This document shows positions 17,571 through 25,633 of a stretch of 64,000 nt of DNA, piece after piece. The stretch spans positions 1 through 64,000 of the forward strand of contig NZ_BMDJ01000014.1 in assembly GCF_014635725.1 (NCBI RefSeq), read 5' to 3'. The first letter of the stretch is position 1. The number at the start of each line of letters is the position of its first letter. The translations under genes and the position numbers were made by a program. A model generated the notes under the pieces. The model worked only from the letters and a program-made list of their open reading frames with translations, did no database searches and had not been told where the DNA came from. This DNA is from Pedobacter mendelii. GTDB lineage: Bacteria; Bacteroidota; Bacteroidia; Sphingobacteriales; Sphingobacteriaceae.

Positions 17571-17927
17571 TTAGTTGCGCATAGCAATTTCAGATGAGGC
17601 CGGTGAATGAGCTTGTTGAGATAACCAAAGGTCATTCTTGATGTCGTTAAACTCTGATACATCTGGTTGTGACGAAATTCCATTATCCGTATCAAGATAA
17701 ACACCACAAACATTTTGAATACCGGAACACGATTCTTCAGCACGTTCGTAATTGCTTGCTAACTTGATTTGGGATTCTGTGTAGGTGGTTAATTTATACT
17801 TGTAAAATGCGCCAAGTTTATGGCTTTCATTTTCTTTACCCGTTTGAGTAAATGCACTCATGCTTGTAATGCTAGCTACAGCAAGTAAAACAGTAGCCAT
17901 CCCGAATGTTAATTTTTTTACATTCAT
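17571..17927 (-). CDS. small secreted two-cysteine protein (DUF6520-like)
   Basis: 118 residues with an N-terminal signal segment (MNVKKLTFGMATVLLAVASI, cleavage near SMSA). The mature part of about 90 residues has only two cysteines, in ESCSGIQNVCGVYLD, set eight residues apart and presumably disulfide-bonded. The layout resembles the short exported proteins grouped as DUF6520 in Bacteroidota, but that assignment is from memory. The function is unknown. It is convergent with the SusD gene across a shared terminator and may be a substrate of the thioredoxin-like protein encoded upstream. Confidence 0.6.
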   Translation of the reverse strand: MNVKKLTFGMATVLLAVASITSMSAFTQTGKENESHKLGAFYKYKLTTYTESQIKLASNYERAEESCSGIQNVCGVYLDTDNGISSQPDVSEFNDIKNDLWLSQQAHSPASSEIAMRN

Positions 17928-18118
17928 AATTATTTGCTGCTTGTTTGCATTTGAAAAAGCAACTGAAAAAGTTTAAGGTTAATTAATAAGGATAAGGTGC
18001 CTTATCCTTTTAGCTAAGTTAGATTTGATTGTTTGTGTTTCTTTTGCTGTAGCCAAAGTTTGCTTTTCTGTAGGTGAAGATTAAAGAGCAAAGACTAAAG
18101 CTAAAGTAAACCATAAAT

Positions 18119-18685
18119 TTAATGGTTCATTTTTCGTAGTCGGCTAAGTTTAGAGCCACTCATATTTAGAGAGGAGGCGATTGCTTCTGCTGAAATTAGA
18201 TTGAATATTTTATTATAATTTTTTCTGAAATAAAGGTATCGATCTTCGTAGGTACTGGTGCAAATTAAAAATGTCCATTCCATATAATGGATTTGTTCAT
18301 TTGCCACTATTTTCAAAATATTATTACAGAAATGAATGTGCTGGGTAATAATAGTTTGAAATTTATTAAATGAAATGCAGTTAAGTTTACATTCTTCTAA
18401 TGCGACTATTTTTTCGATTAGGGGCTGATTATTAACCAGGCTATCTGTACAAAAAACAATCTGGTTTTCGAGCCAGAAGCGTGTTGCTATATTCTTTTCT
18501 TCCGAAGGCCTGTAAGCTGCTAACGAACCTGATTCTATGAAACAAAATTTGTGTGCGATTTTGCCCCGAGGGAAAAGTGTTTCACCCCGGTTTAGGTAAA
18601 TGGTTTCTGTAGCATTGGTTATAAAAATTGTTGCTGCCGGTGATAGGGGGTGTAGTGCCGTTAAAAACTGGATGAAAGGAGTCAT
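18119..18685 (-). CDS. Crp/Fnr-family regulator
   Basis: 188 residues. The cyclic-nucleotide-binding beta-roll spans about 20-120 (ETIYLNRGETLFPRGK, CFIESGSLAAYR), followed by a dimerisation helix and a short C-terminal HTH (ISAEAIASSLNMSGSKLSRLRK). The phosphate-binding cassette for cAMP is not recognisable, as in most Bacteroidota members, so the ligand is unknown. No iron-sulfur cysteine cluster is present. It lies 191 bp from the peptide gene on the same strand. It probably regulates local genes in response to an unknown signal. Confidence 0.85.
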   Translation of the reverse strand: MTPFIQFLTALHPLSPAATIFITNATETIYLNRGETLFPRGKIAHKFCFIESGSLAAYRPSEEKNIATRFWLENQIVFCTDSLVNNQPLIEKIVALEECKLNCISFNKFQTIITQHIHFCNNILKIVANEQIHYMEWTFLICTSTYEDRYLYFRKNYNKIFNLISAEAIASSLNMSGSKLSRLRKMNH

Positions 18686-18704
18686 CTTAATTTAAATTGT
18701 ATGT

Positions 18705-18821
18705 TTACAAGAGGCAGCAAAAAACGGATGTTCCTGCCTCTAAGAATTTATGCTGCTGTATGGTGGCACCGCCAAACTTCGCTAATTCATTAAATAATTT
18801 TCCAGGGAATTGATAAATTAA
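18705..18821 (-). other. in-frame extension after a stop, GG and CC motif
   Basis: Directly after the TAA that ends the 126-residue gene, the same frame stays open for 38 more codons to a stop at 18705. The residues (LFNELAKFGGATIQQHKFLE, then AGTSVFCCLL) look protein-like and include a Gly-Gly and a terminal Cys-Cys. No ATG start is present. It could be a separately started small peptide, a stop-codon readthrough tail or a remnant. Confidence 0.3.
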
Positions 18822-19202
18822 TTAGTAGCTAATCTCTATGACTAGTACACCTTCTGCTTCATATTTATCGTGATAAGATGCAAGTTCATATACTTTGCTT
18901 ACAGATCTAATTAATTTACTACCGTAACCAACAACAGGTTTAATTTCTGGTTTAAGGAGTTGAATCGATAATCTTTCCCGAATTGCGATAGCGGTTTGAG
19001 TGGAAAGTTGGTTGATTAGGTTTGGATTTAGCGATTTAAGGTGATTGATTTGCTGTTCATTAAGTTCGAAATGGTTATTCATCCAATCGATGAAATCGAA
19101 GTTAATTTGCTTAGCAGTTTCTGCCAATTGTAAATCTGTTTTTTTGTACAGTTCGGCTTGAAGACCTTCAAAGCCATTTGCTGATAATGGAAATTTTTGC
19201 AT
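18822..19202 (-). CDS. hypothetical protein, 126 residues
   Basis: I do not recognise this protein. It has no signal peptide or membrane segment. The N-terminal two thirds are predicted helical (GFEGLQAELYKKTDLQLAET, INFDFIDWMNNHFELNEQQI), then a basic stretch and a beta-like C-terminal tail (EAEGVLVIEISY). The gene lies upstream of the Crp/Fnr gene on the same strand and within the SusC/SusD-LytTR neighbourhood. After its TAA the same frame stays open, which raises the possibility of an extended product. Start taken at the first ATG, which follows a short poly-A leader. Confidence 0.6.
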   Translation of the reverse strand: MQKFPLSANGFEGLQAELYKKTDLQLAETAKQINFDFIDWMNNHFELNEQQINHLKSLNPNLINQLSTQTAIAIRERLSIQLLKPEIKPVVGYGSKLIRSVSKVYELASYHDKYEAEGVLVIEISY

Positions 19203-19295
19203 AATAAAGTTATTAAGGTTAATTGCCCAAAAGCGGACATAACCACAAACTTATTATGGGTTAATTGCTAATGTTTCCTTTCAGGAGGCCTTTTC

Positions 19296-19322
19296 TAACC
19301 AACGATACAAACATTTATAACG
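19296..19322. promoter_or_regulatory. LytTR-type site, upstream of membrane LytTR gene
   Basis: TAACC at 19296-19300 and TTTATAACG at 19314-19322, with TAAC words 22 bases apart. The nine-base word TTTATAACG recurs at 23145-23153 and 23392-23400 near the LytTR response regulator. Paired direct repeats about 21 bp apart are how LytTR proteins bind. This is the weakest of the three copies. Confidence 0.4.
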
Positions 19323-19397
19323 AGTGATATTTTCTGAACCTGTATTGAATGTTTTCCATTGTATTAAAGAATTATTTTAATTTTAGTAAAGTTTTTG

Positions 19398-20222
19398 ATG
19401 CCTATGCAAAAGATTTCATCAGTTGAATTGGGAAATGGGCCCTATCCTAATTTTTATATCCGCTTGGTTATATGTTTAGTTATTGGTCATTTTATGGTTT
19501 CCTTTGGTGAACGTGAAAATATTTTTGAGTTGCTCCAGTTGAGTTATTATTATCCTGCATTAGGTTCGAGCTTTTTAATCACCACTATTATCTGCGAATT
19601 CATTCATTATTGTAACCAAAATTTAGATGCCAATTACTCTTGGCGAACGAAAACCAGAAAACGGCTTATTATGCAGATTTTGGTTTGTGGGATTATTGCT
19701 GTTGCATTGGCAGCCATTTTAGCCATGATATATTTTAAAGCGAATCATATTTCTATTACAGATACAAGCTATTTTAGATATGATTTTACTGTAATTATCT
19801 GCTTTGTTGCTATTTTAAATTTGTATTCTATTGTTGTTAATTTATATGAATTAAAAATTTTATCTCGGAAAAATTTATCGAATAAGTATCGTACGGGTGG
19901 GAAAAACATCATAGATACATCAATGCCCGCTATAATTTATAGTGTGAATCGGGTTTGTTTTGATTTAAAATTTGATGGCGAGAAACTTGGTACCTATAAA
20001 TCGCTAAAAGAGGCTTTAGCATCACTTCCATCATCAGATTATTTTTTAGTAAATAGGTCGTTAATTGTACATCGACTTTGCATTAACGATTATGTGCCTA
20101 GTGATTCGAATACGCTAAAACTAAATATGAAAGATCCTTTTGAGGGTATGTCATATTATGTAAGTCAAAGAAATGCGGTTGCCTTTAAGCGGTGGTTTAA
20201 TGGAAATGAAGAAATTGGTTAG
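19398..20222 (+). CDS. membrane-anchored LytTR DNA-binding protein
   Basis: About 274 residues from ATG 19398 (a TTG codon precedes it). Four hydrophobic segments fill the first 155 residues (near 20-40, 50-70, 95-115, 130-150), followed by a cytosolic LytTR domain at about 170-270: SVNRVCFDLKFDGEKLGTYK, SLKEALASLPSSDYFLVNRS, IVHRLCIND. There is no receiver domain, so it is not a classical response regulator. Membrane LytTR proteins of this layout may sense through the membrane part. A LytTR-like site lies about 80 bp upstream, so self-regulation is possible. Nearby genes on both sides are of the same regulatory class. Confidence 0.85.
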   Translation: MPMQKISSVELGNGPYPNFYIRLVICLVIGHFMVSFGERENIFELLQLSYYYPALGSSFLITTIICEFIHYCNQNLDANYSWRTKTRKRLIMQILVCGIIAVALAAILAMIYFKANHISITDTSYFRYDFTVIICFVAILNLYSIVVNLYELKILSRKNLSNKYRTGGKNIIDTSMPAIIYSVNRVCFDLKFDGEKLGTYKSLKEALASLPSSDYFLVNRSLIVHRLCINDYVPSDSNTLKLNMKDPFEGMSYYVSQRNAVAFKRWFNGNEEIG

Positions 20223-20301
20223 GCTTAAATTGTGTGGAAGTATTGATTGAAATCGATTATTTGTAATGATTTTAGTTTGAACGCAAATGCAAACGTGACT
20301 C

Positions 20302-20760
20302 TTGTGCGCCACTGGTGTGCCAAGATTTGCAAGATGTGGCAAAGGACGCGATGATGGAAAAGATGGGGGAGAACCCTCTGCAATCTTCTTCAAAAAAGAT
20401 AAATTTAGATTGCTGAAAAGTGGTGATTTCTGGTTATCTGAGACAACAGATTTGCCAGGGAAAGGTTGGGATGACAGGTGTTTTATTTACGAGAGATTTG
20501 AATGGTGGTAGAGATTGCTAATGGTACAAAACTATTGCTACATCAGAAGTATTGGCTGATGTTAATAGCCGAGTTAAATTTCCATACGCAAATAATTCAT
20601 CTTCGAACGGTTTTAGAACAGCTAAAGGTCAATCCGTTATTGACATATCTTTATGAGTAAGCAATTTACTGCAAGCAGATGGGGGTATTTTAACAGATAC
20701 TTTTTTGGTAAATTTCCATCTGATAATTTCCTGGTTTTAGCAGAAGTAGAACTGAAATAA
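20302..20760 (+). pseudogene. decayed endonuclease/exonuclease/phosphatase gene
   Basis: Family landmarks of EEP-type metal-dependent hydrolases are present in order but in different frames. GKGRDDGKDGGEPSAIFFKK and LLKSGDFWLSETTDLPG-KGW lie in the open frame 20302-20511. A later NSSSNGF...VIDISL segment corresponds to the family's IDYIFV. The closing FPSDNFLVLAEVELK corresponds to SDHFPV. The catalytic SDH has become SDN, and the middle part is shortened and frame-shifted. The N-terminal third is missing. An intact membrane-anchored EEP gene is at 28638-29690, but it is a different subfamily. Confidence 0.7.
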
Positions 20761-20976
20761 GAAGACCTGATTTCGACTTTGGTAACATATATTAAGAATC
20801 TCTTTAAAAATATTTTAAGAGATTCTTAATGTATTTTTGAATAGTTATTTAGTATCGATATTGCTTTAAAATTTCTTTTTGAGCAGCTAGGCTATTGGCT
20901 TTATTTAATTACATTACTTTACAAGACAGAATTAGTATGGTGATATAACTTGCTCAAAAGGTAGTTTAATTTGAGC

Positions 20977-22107
20977 TTAATTGGCTGAAACAAGGTTTGA
21001 GCTCCCATTGTAGCTTAGTACTTTGCAACTAATAGTTATTGTGAGTGTAAAAAAATTATCCTCATCCGTAAAATATTCTAAAGATGAATTGTTGCCGTAA
21101 GTAAAAGCCAATCGATTTTTAATGTTGTTTAAGCCAGCGTTAAGACCATAATTAGGTTTAGTTAAACTAGTTTTGTTTCGGCTTGATATAATGAGCTCGT
21201 TTTTATTTACAAAAATATCAAGACTCGCACTATTGGCCGGGCTGGTTAGATTACCATGTTTAAACATATTTTCTAATACCGTAATAAGGATAAGTGGTAT
21301 AATCTTTATTTTATTAATGTCTGTGGCATATGCTAAATTAATATAGGTATTCGTATTTGTTAATTTGTATAAAAGAATTAAGTTTTCGCATTGCTGGATT
21401 TCTTCTGCCAGGCTTATAAATTCGCCAGTATCTTCTGTTGAAGCTGCATAACGCATTATATCTGCTAGGTGTAGTATTGCTTCTGCATCTTTTGGCGAAT
21501 GGTACTTAAATCTTTGGTATACAAACTCTAATGTATTAAATAATAGATGTGGATTAATTTGCGCTTTTAAAAAGGCATTTTTGGAAAGTGCCAGTTCTTT
21601 TTCCATTTTCTCCTTTTCGAGAAGTATTTTGAAACGTTGCTTATCAACCCTTTCTTTCTCTAATTTGATGCTAAGAAAACGGATTAGGAAATAATAGCCT
21701 GTTCCAAAAAATATAAAAAATAAGCATCTCCACAATACTGTTAAAACTTGTTGAAAAGGATTGCCAATGGCGTGGCTAATTACTTGTGTATATTTTATGA
21801 GCAAGGAATCCATGCCATAGATAAAACTCACATAAACCACCGTTTCAGAAATAATGAATAGCGGCAACTTCCAAAAAGCTTGCTTAGGGTTTTTGAATCC
21901 TTGTTGCAGCACATAAGCATGCAGATAAAAAATACAAATATTTACAGCGTAATGGATTGCATAATTACTGAAATTTCCAAATCTGCCATAAATTAATCCA
22001 ATAATAACCGACTCCCAAAATATGAAAGCCGTCCAGGCGATTATATGTACCTGGTAATTTTTGAGCATTTTTTTTAACGTGGGAATTTTCCCAATTAAAC
22101 TATCCAT
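20977..22107 (-). CDS. LytS-type sensor histidine kinase
   Basis: 376 residues. Four hydrophobic segments occupy about 18-150, without an extracytoplasmic sensor domain. A coiled linker (VDKQRFKILLEKEKMEKELA) leads to the His_kinase domain with the phospho-acceptor in KAQINPHLLFNTLEFVY (His near residue 198). The ATPase part follows, with a short N-box (ITVLENMFKHGN) and G-loop (NYGLNAGLNNIKNRL). It pairs with the LytTR response regulator encoded just upstream on the same strand. The membrane segments suggest a signal at or within the membrane, possibly a small hydrophobic molecule or peptide. Confidence 0.9.
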   Translation of the reverse strand: MDSLIGKIPTLKKMLKNYQVHIIAWTAFIFWESVIIGLIYGRFGNFSNYAIHYAVNICIFYLHAYVLQQGFKNPKQAFWKLPLFIISETVVYVSFIYGMDSLLIKYTQVISHAIGNPFQQVLTVLWRCLFFIFFGTGYYFLIRFLSIKLEKERVDKQRFKILLEKEKMEKELALSKNAFLKAQINPHLLFNTLEFVYQRFKYHSPKDAEAILHLADIMRYAASTEDTGEFISLAEEIQQCENLILLYKLTNTNTYINLAYATDINKIKIIPLILITVLENMFKHGNLTSPANSASLDIFVNKNELIISSRNKTSLTKPNYGLNAGLNNIKNRLAFTYGNNSSLEYFTDEDNFFTLTITISCKVLSYNGSSNLVSAN

Positions 22108-22185
22108 AAAGAAAATTATACCATCTGTGTAAACTATAATTCTTCAGCTGCGATTTGCTTCTACTTTTCGAAAAAAAAGAAAATT

Positions 22186-22323
22186 ATGAAGACTAACAAG
22201 CTTATCAAAAGAACAGTTTTTACATTCAAAAAAAAATCACTAATCAGTTTATTTAAAACTGACCCTACCAGTACAGGAGCAACTTTAACGTCCACATCTA
22301 GTGTACCTGGTTTTGTAAAATAG
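22186..22323 (+). CDS. 45-residue Ser/Thr-rich peptide
   Basis: A short frame with ATG at 22186 and TAG at 22321-22323. The N-terminal half is strongly basic (MKTNKLIKRTVFTFKKK), and the C-terminal half is rich in Ser and Thr (TDPTSTGATLTSTSSVPGF). This leader/core contrast looks like a ribosomally made peptide precursor, and short peptides with a TDPT-type core occur in Pedobacter-like genomes as far as I recall. It has no cysteine, so it cannot form lanthionine rings itself. It lies between the LytTR regulator and the LytS kinase genes on the opposite strand. No modification or export gene is next to it. It is below usual gene-calling length. Confidence 0.5.
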   Translation: MKTNKLIKRTVFTFKKKSLISLFKTDPTSTGATLTSTSSVPGFVK

Positions 22324-22340
22324 CGCAATGCAAGCAGCTG

Positions 22341-23078
22341 CTATTTTTTGCGGCTGCTTATTATAACTCTTTCATTAAAAAATTCTTTAAACTCATTAAG
22401 ATAAACATTGCCTACGGTAAAACTTATATGATTTGAAAGTGTAATTCTTTGCCCTTCTATGTGCAGGATATGTGGTATTGAAATAATATAAGCTCTGTGG
22501 AACTGAGCAAATTGTTTGCTTATGTTTAACTGTTCTCTTACATCTTTCAAACTTAAATATGCTATGATTACTTTTTTATCTGTATGAATTTTAACGTAAT
22601 TATGAAAGCTTTCAAATGCAATAATATCTGTATATTTTATCATAATTGCACGGTAATCTTCTTCCTTATTTTTTACCAGAAAACTGTCTGTTTGCTCCAA
22701 ACTATTTTCAAAAGCTTCGTTCTGATCTGCAAAAAGACGATTAACTGTAACTAAGAATTTAGCGTAGCTATATGGCTTTGGCAAGAAAGCATCGCCTTCA
22801 GCTTCATACGCTTCGAAGGCATATTCTTTATGCGCAGAAGTAAATATTAGCTTTTTTGATTTCCCCTTTAGTGCTTGTGCAAGCTCAATACCCGAAATTT
22901 GCGGCATATTTATATCCATAAATATAAGATCTACAGGCTCTTCCCTAGATAATTCCTTTAAAGCCAATACCGGATCGGTAAAAGATTTAACAAGCCTCAT
23001 ATTTGGAGTTTCCAAGATATACTTTTCCAGTCCTTCTAGAGAAGTCAATTGATCATCTATGGCAATACATCTTATCAT
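22341..23078 (-). CDS. LytTR response regulator
   Basis: 245 residues: receiver domain (about 1-120) with acidic DD near the start (IAIDDQLTS) and the phospho-acceptor in LIFMDINMP (about 55-60), then a LytTR DNA-binding domain (about 140-240) with IIAFESFHNYVKIHTDKKVI, REQLNISKQFAQFHRAYIIS and the IEGQRITLSN stretch. It is the partner of the LytS kinase downstream; both run on the minus strand with 233 bp between them, an interval that also carries a peptide gene on the other strand. Two 26-bp TAACG-N16-TAACG elements lie upstream, which suggests it regulates its own gene and the divergent one. Confidence 0.92.
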   Translation of the reverse strand: MIRCIAIDDQLTSLEGLEKYILETPNMRLVKSFTDPVLALKELSREEPVDLIFMDINMPQISGIELAQALKGKSKKLIFTSAHKEYAFEAYEAEGDAFLPKPYSYAKFLVTVNRLFADQNEAFENSLEQTDSFLVKNKEEDYRAIMIKYTDIIAFESFHNYVKIHTDKKVIIAYLSLKDVREQLNISKQFAQFHRAYIISIPHILHIEGQRITLSNHISFTVGNVYLNEFKEFFNERVIISSRKK

Positions 23079-23127
23079 TTAATTATTTAGTGGAAGATTA
23101 ATTTCATCACGAAATTACACCTTTTCG

Positions 23128-23153
23128 TAACGAAAACCGAAGCCTTTATAACG
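23128..23153. promoter_or_regulatory. LytTR-type direct-repeat site, copy 1
   Basis: TAACG at 23128-23132 and TAACG at 23149-23153 start exactly 21 bp apart, two helical turns, with TTTATAACG at the right end. On the coding strand of the regulator gene this reads CGTTA...CGTTA. It lies 50 bp upstream of the LytTR regulator ATG, next to a -7-like TAATTTCG, near where a -33 box would be. Confidence 0.6.
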
Positions 23154-23374
23154 AATTTAAAAACTATAGCTACTAAAAGCATCCGGACTTGTAATTTTGA
23201 AGCTTTGATTATTAAAGTTTATGTTGATAAATGCTAATCGGATTGTTATTATCCATAAACCAAATTTTATATTTCAATAAAAATTGTTGAAAGATTCGAT
23301 TTATCAGGCTTTATACCTATTGCAGCAAAACCGGAATCTAAACAGCTATTTTGATGCTATAAATTTTCATATCA

Positions 23375-23400
23375 TAACGAAAAACCACCTGTTTATAACG
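23375..23400. promoter_or_regulatory. LytTR-type direct-repeat site, copy 2
   Basis: Same 26-bp layout as copy 1: TAACG at 23375-23379 and TAACG at 23396-23400, 21 bp apart, with AAAACC after the first and TTTATAACG at the second. It lies about 50 bp upstream of a perfect TAAATTTG -7 box and 143 bp upstream of the divergent 154-residue gene, a place suited to activation. Confidence 0.6.
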
Positions 23401-23450
23401 CAAAACAACCGTTCTATGTAATCGCTGTAATATTTGTACAAAATGCTTTC

Positions 23451-23458
23451 TAAATTTG
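23451..23458 (+). promoter_or_regulatory. -7 box TAAATTTG for the 154-residue gene
   Basis: Exact match to TAnnTTTG, 85 bp before the ATG at 23543. No TTTG box lies 19-21 bases upstream, so an activator may be needed; the LytTR-type site at 23375-23400 is in a suitable position. Confidence 0.45.
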
Positions 23459-23542
23459 ATTTTTAACATGCAGTAATTAATGTTTGGTTTTGTAATTTTT
23501 TCATCTAAATGCGCTCTCTAATTCGCAGATTTAATTAGAAAG

Positions 23543-24007
23543 ATGAATAAGGCAGAGGATTTTTTTTTGGTATTACAGGTACAGGTAAATATAGCGGAGC
23601 AGCTAAGGAATGAGTTTGACCAGTTTTGGCGAACTGATGTGGGCAGCAGGAGCGAAGCTACTATAACTTATCTCATCAGGCACACGGCTTTGCTTTCTTC
23701 TTTTGAGAATTTGCTGTTTATGTTTTGCTCCCGCGAGGTTTGGACTTATGGTGGGATGGGTGCTAAAGCTTTGAAAAAGGGATTTGACGGCCCAATTTAT
23801 TTATTATCTAATGGGGATGCCATAGATAAGATGAGAATGCTTTGTGGTCAGTTTGAGAAAGAAGTAAAGGATATTTTAGGCCTTTTTAGCTTGCCGGCAG
23901 AACTGGATTTTCTAGAAAACGAAATAAACCATATCAAGAAGGTTAACGCTCTCGCTCTCAACAATTTTGAAACAATTCACCGTGATTTTGTTTATGATGG
24001 TTTATAA
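23543..24007 (+). CDS. hypothetical protein, 154 residues
   Basis: I do not recognise this family. It is helical and soluble, with no signal peptide: ADFFLVLQ-like EDFFLVLQVQVNIAEQLRN, a Gly-rich turn at about 70-85 (WTYGGMGAKALKKGFDGP), then long helices to the C-terminus (LDFLENEINHIKKVNAL). The ATG follows an AGAAAG stretch. It is divergent from the LytTR regulator gene, and the intergenic region contains two LytTR-type sites and a good -7 box, so it is a probable target of that regulator. Confidence 0.65.
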   Translation: MNKAEDFFLVLQVQVNIAEQLRNEFDQFWRTDVGSRSEATITYLIRHTALLSSFENLLFMFCSREVWTYGGMGAKALKKGFDGPIYLLSNGDAIDKMRMLCGQFEKEVKDILGLFSLPAELDFLENEINHIKKVNALALNNFETIHRDFVYDGL

Positions 24008-24165
24008 TTAATTTCTAATCATCTGTAAACATAAAATAATTAATAGCCATTTTACTTGTAAGGAATTGAAAAAATTAACGCTCTTGTTTTTGTTCCTAAT
24101 GAATTTATGTTAAAAAATCAATTAGTATTTTTGTATGAATAGGTGTGAAATGATTAAACATAAAA

Positions 24166-24435
24166 TTAACCACAGAAACTTTTTGTTTTAATGGTTAGGG
24201 CATCATAAATTTCTTTTGCTAAATCATTTTCTGTCATTTTAGTAATAATTGCATATACCGGGTTAATGATAATCGATACTAAATTTAAATTATCAGATTT
24301 GATTTTAAGCGATTTATGATCTGAACTGAGATGGGTTTCAACATCAAACATGTTAACAGAAATGACTTCCATTGCATTAAGATAGTTAAGTGCCGTTTTA
24401 TTAAATGGGATGTATATATATTCTTTTATAAGCAT
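24166..24435 (-). CDS. hypothetical protein, 89 residues
   Basis: A small predicted alpha/beta protein I do not recognise. Notable segments are IYIPFNKTALNYLNAMEVIS and NPVYAIITKMTENDLAKEIY. No signal peptide, cysteine motif or membrane segment. Convergent with the 154-residue gene. Its codon use looks like that of neighbouring genes. It may be one of several lineage-specific small genes in the 23.5-25.5 kb cluster. Confidence 0.45.
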   Translation of the reverse strand: MLIKEYIYIPFNKTALNYLNAMEVISVNMFDVETHLSSDHKSLKIKSDNLNLVSIIINPVYAIITKMTENDLAKEIYDALTIKTKSFCG

Positions 24436-24637
24436 AAATTAGACAACATAGAATTTTAAAAATAGTTTCGGAAAATGGAATCTATTTCTAAGCTTAAAAT
24501 AGGAATCAGTATCTAATTTATGTTTAAAGAAGAATTTCCAACAGAATTTCAAATTTATATGTTGTTCAAACTGATATTAACTTAACTGAGCTGCGGGTTT
24601 TGCTTTATCCAGGTGTTTATGTTGATAAGAAAGCCTC

Positions 24638-25048
24638 TTAAATTGGCGCTGTATAAAATACCTCCAGAACAATACAATTAAATCCAAGCCGGTTTAATAA
24701 GGAAACAACAATATCGTTAACATCTTCAGATGAATCAATTCTTAAAATTTTATCACAATCTGAAAGGTCTATGTTCCAGCTTAAATCGGGAACCTGATGA
24801 TTTAAATTTGATATAAGTTGATTCAAATCTATTTCTGAATGCACATTTGTTTTAAATACGGATATCATAAGTTCAGTTTTTAATTTCTGGAAATCATATT
24901 GCAGGAATTGAGTTTTTTGAGGTAGACGAATGAATAGAGAGATTACTTTAATATTTTTTAAAAAAAATAGATTTTCTTTTGTGCGTTCTGCCCGATTTAG
25001 AATAGATATTAAACTTTCGGTGTTTAATCTGGTCAAATTAATACACAA
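24638..25048 (-). CDS. small HMA-like-fold protein with variable start
   Basis: 136 residues as an open frame, but the recognisable part starts at an internal Met (codon 61, about 24868): MISVFKTNVHSEIDLNQLIS, then SWNIDLSDCDKILRIDS and VSLLNRLGFNCIVLEVF. That compact beta-alpha-beta pattern of about 75 residues, with the NIDLSDCDKILRI strand, is common in Bacteroidota as short proteins resembling heavy-metal-associated domains, though without the metal-binding CxxC. The first 60 residues look less conserved, so the true start may be at 24868. Function unknown. Confidence 0.5.
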   Translation of the reverse strand: MCINLTRLNTESLISILNRAERTKENLFFLKNIKVISLFIRLPQKTQFLQYDFQKLKTELMISVFKTNVHSEIDLNQLISNLNHQVPDLSWNIDLSDCDKILRIDSSEDVNDIVVSLLNRLGFNCIVLEVFYTAPI

Positions 25049-25090
25049 AGTATAAAACTTGATTTATTGTTTAATTAAAACATTTAGGTT

Positions 25091-25249
25091 ATGAAAAGAA
25101 TAGTTTATGTTATGCTATTATTTATAATGGCAATTAATTTTACTGGATGTGTAGTTAGAACAAGAGCACCGAAGGCACATTGGGTACCTGGACATTACAA
25201 TGTTGGTCCTTATGGCGGCAGACATTGGGTTGCAGGACACTACCGCTAA
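25091..25249 (+). CDS. mini lipoprotein with WxPGHY repeats
   Basis: 52 residues. A signal sequence (MKRIVYVMLLFIMAINFTGC) ends in a lipobox FTGC with the lipidated Cys at 20. The short mature part has two copies of an aromatic Gly-His motif, WVPGHYN and WVAGHYR, separated by a Gly-rich linker, the pattern of WxxGxW/YXWVPGHY proteins. Such proteins are envelope-anchored, with unknown function. It is shorter than most gene callers' limit. ATG at 25091. Confidence 0.75.
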   Translation: MKRIVYVMLLFIMAINFTGCVVRTRAPKAHWVPGHYNVGPYGGRHWVAGHYR

Positions 25250-25308
25250 ACTGAGATTTGAATTGTTGCCATTGGTAGCATCCGATGGCAGCATTTACGT
25301 TTTATATT

Positions 25309-25527
25309 CTAAGCGTTTGCTTCTACGATTAGCTTTAAAGCTTTTAAACGCCAAATAAGCGGTTGGTTAACGCGACTAGTTGGATCAATTTTTAGTGGTG
25401 TGAAATGGCTTTCTAAAAAATGTTCGTAATTATTAATTATCGTTGCCTGATTTAGGTAGATAGGAGTGGCCTGTTTTTCGGCGTTCTTAAAAAATTCTTC
25501 AAGTTTATTTACTTCTTCTATCGTCAT
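25309..25527 (-). CDS. hypothetical protein, DUF6965-like
   Basis: 72 residues, acidic N-terminal helix (MTIEEVNKLEEFFKNAEKQA), then IYLNQATIINNYEHFLESHF and a final helix (IWRLKALKLIVEA). From memory this matches the small DUF6965 proteins of Bacteroidota (helix, LN.AT.I.N...F...H pattern, RL..LK ending). No signal peptide. Function unknown. Convergent with the mini lipoprotein gene. Confidence 0.5.
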   Translation of the reverse strand: MTIEEVNKLEEFFKNAEKQATPIYLNQATIINNYEHFLESHFTPLKIDPTSRVNQPLIWRLKALKLIVEANA

Positions 25528-25633
25528 AATTCAAATTTAGTAAAAAGCAAGGCATATTACAGATTTGCTTTATAACTTTCGTTTAGTTTCCTGAAGCTCA
25601 GTAATATCATTTTTCGGTATAATTTTTAATGCA

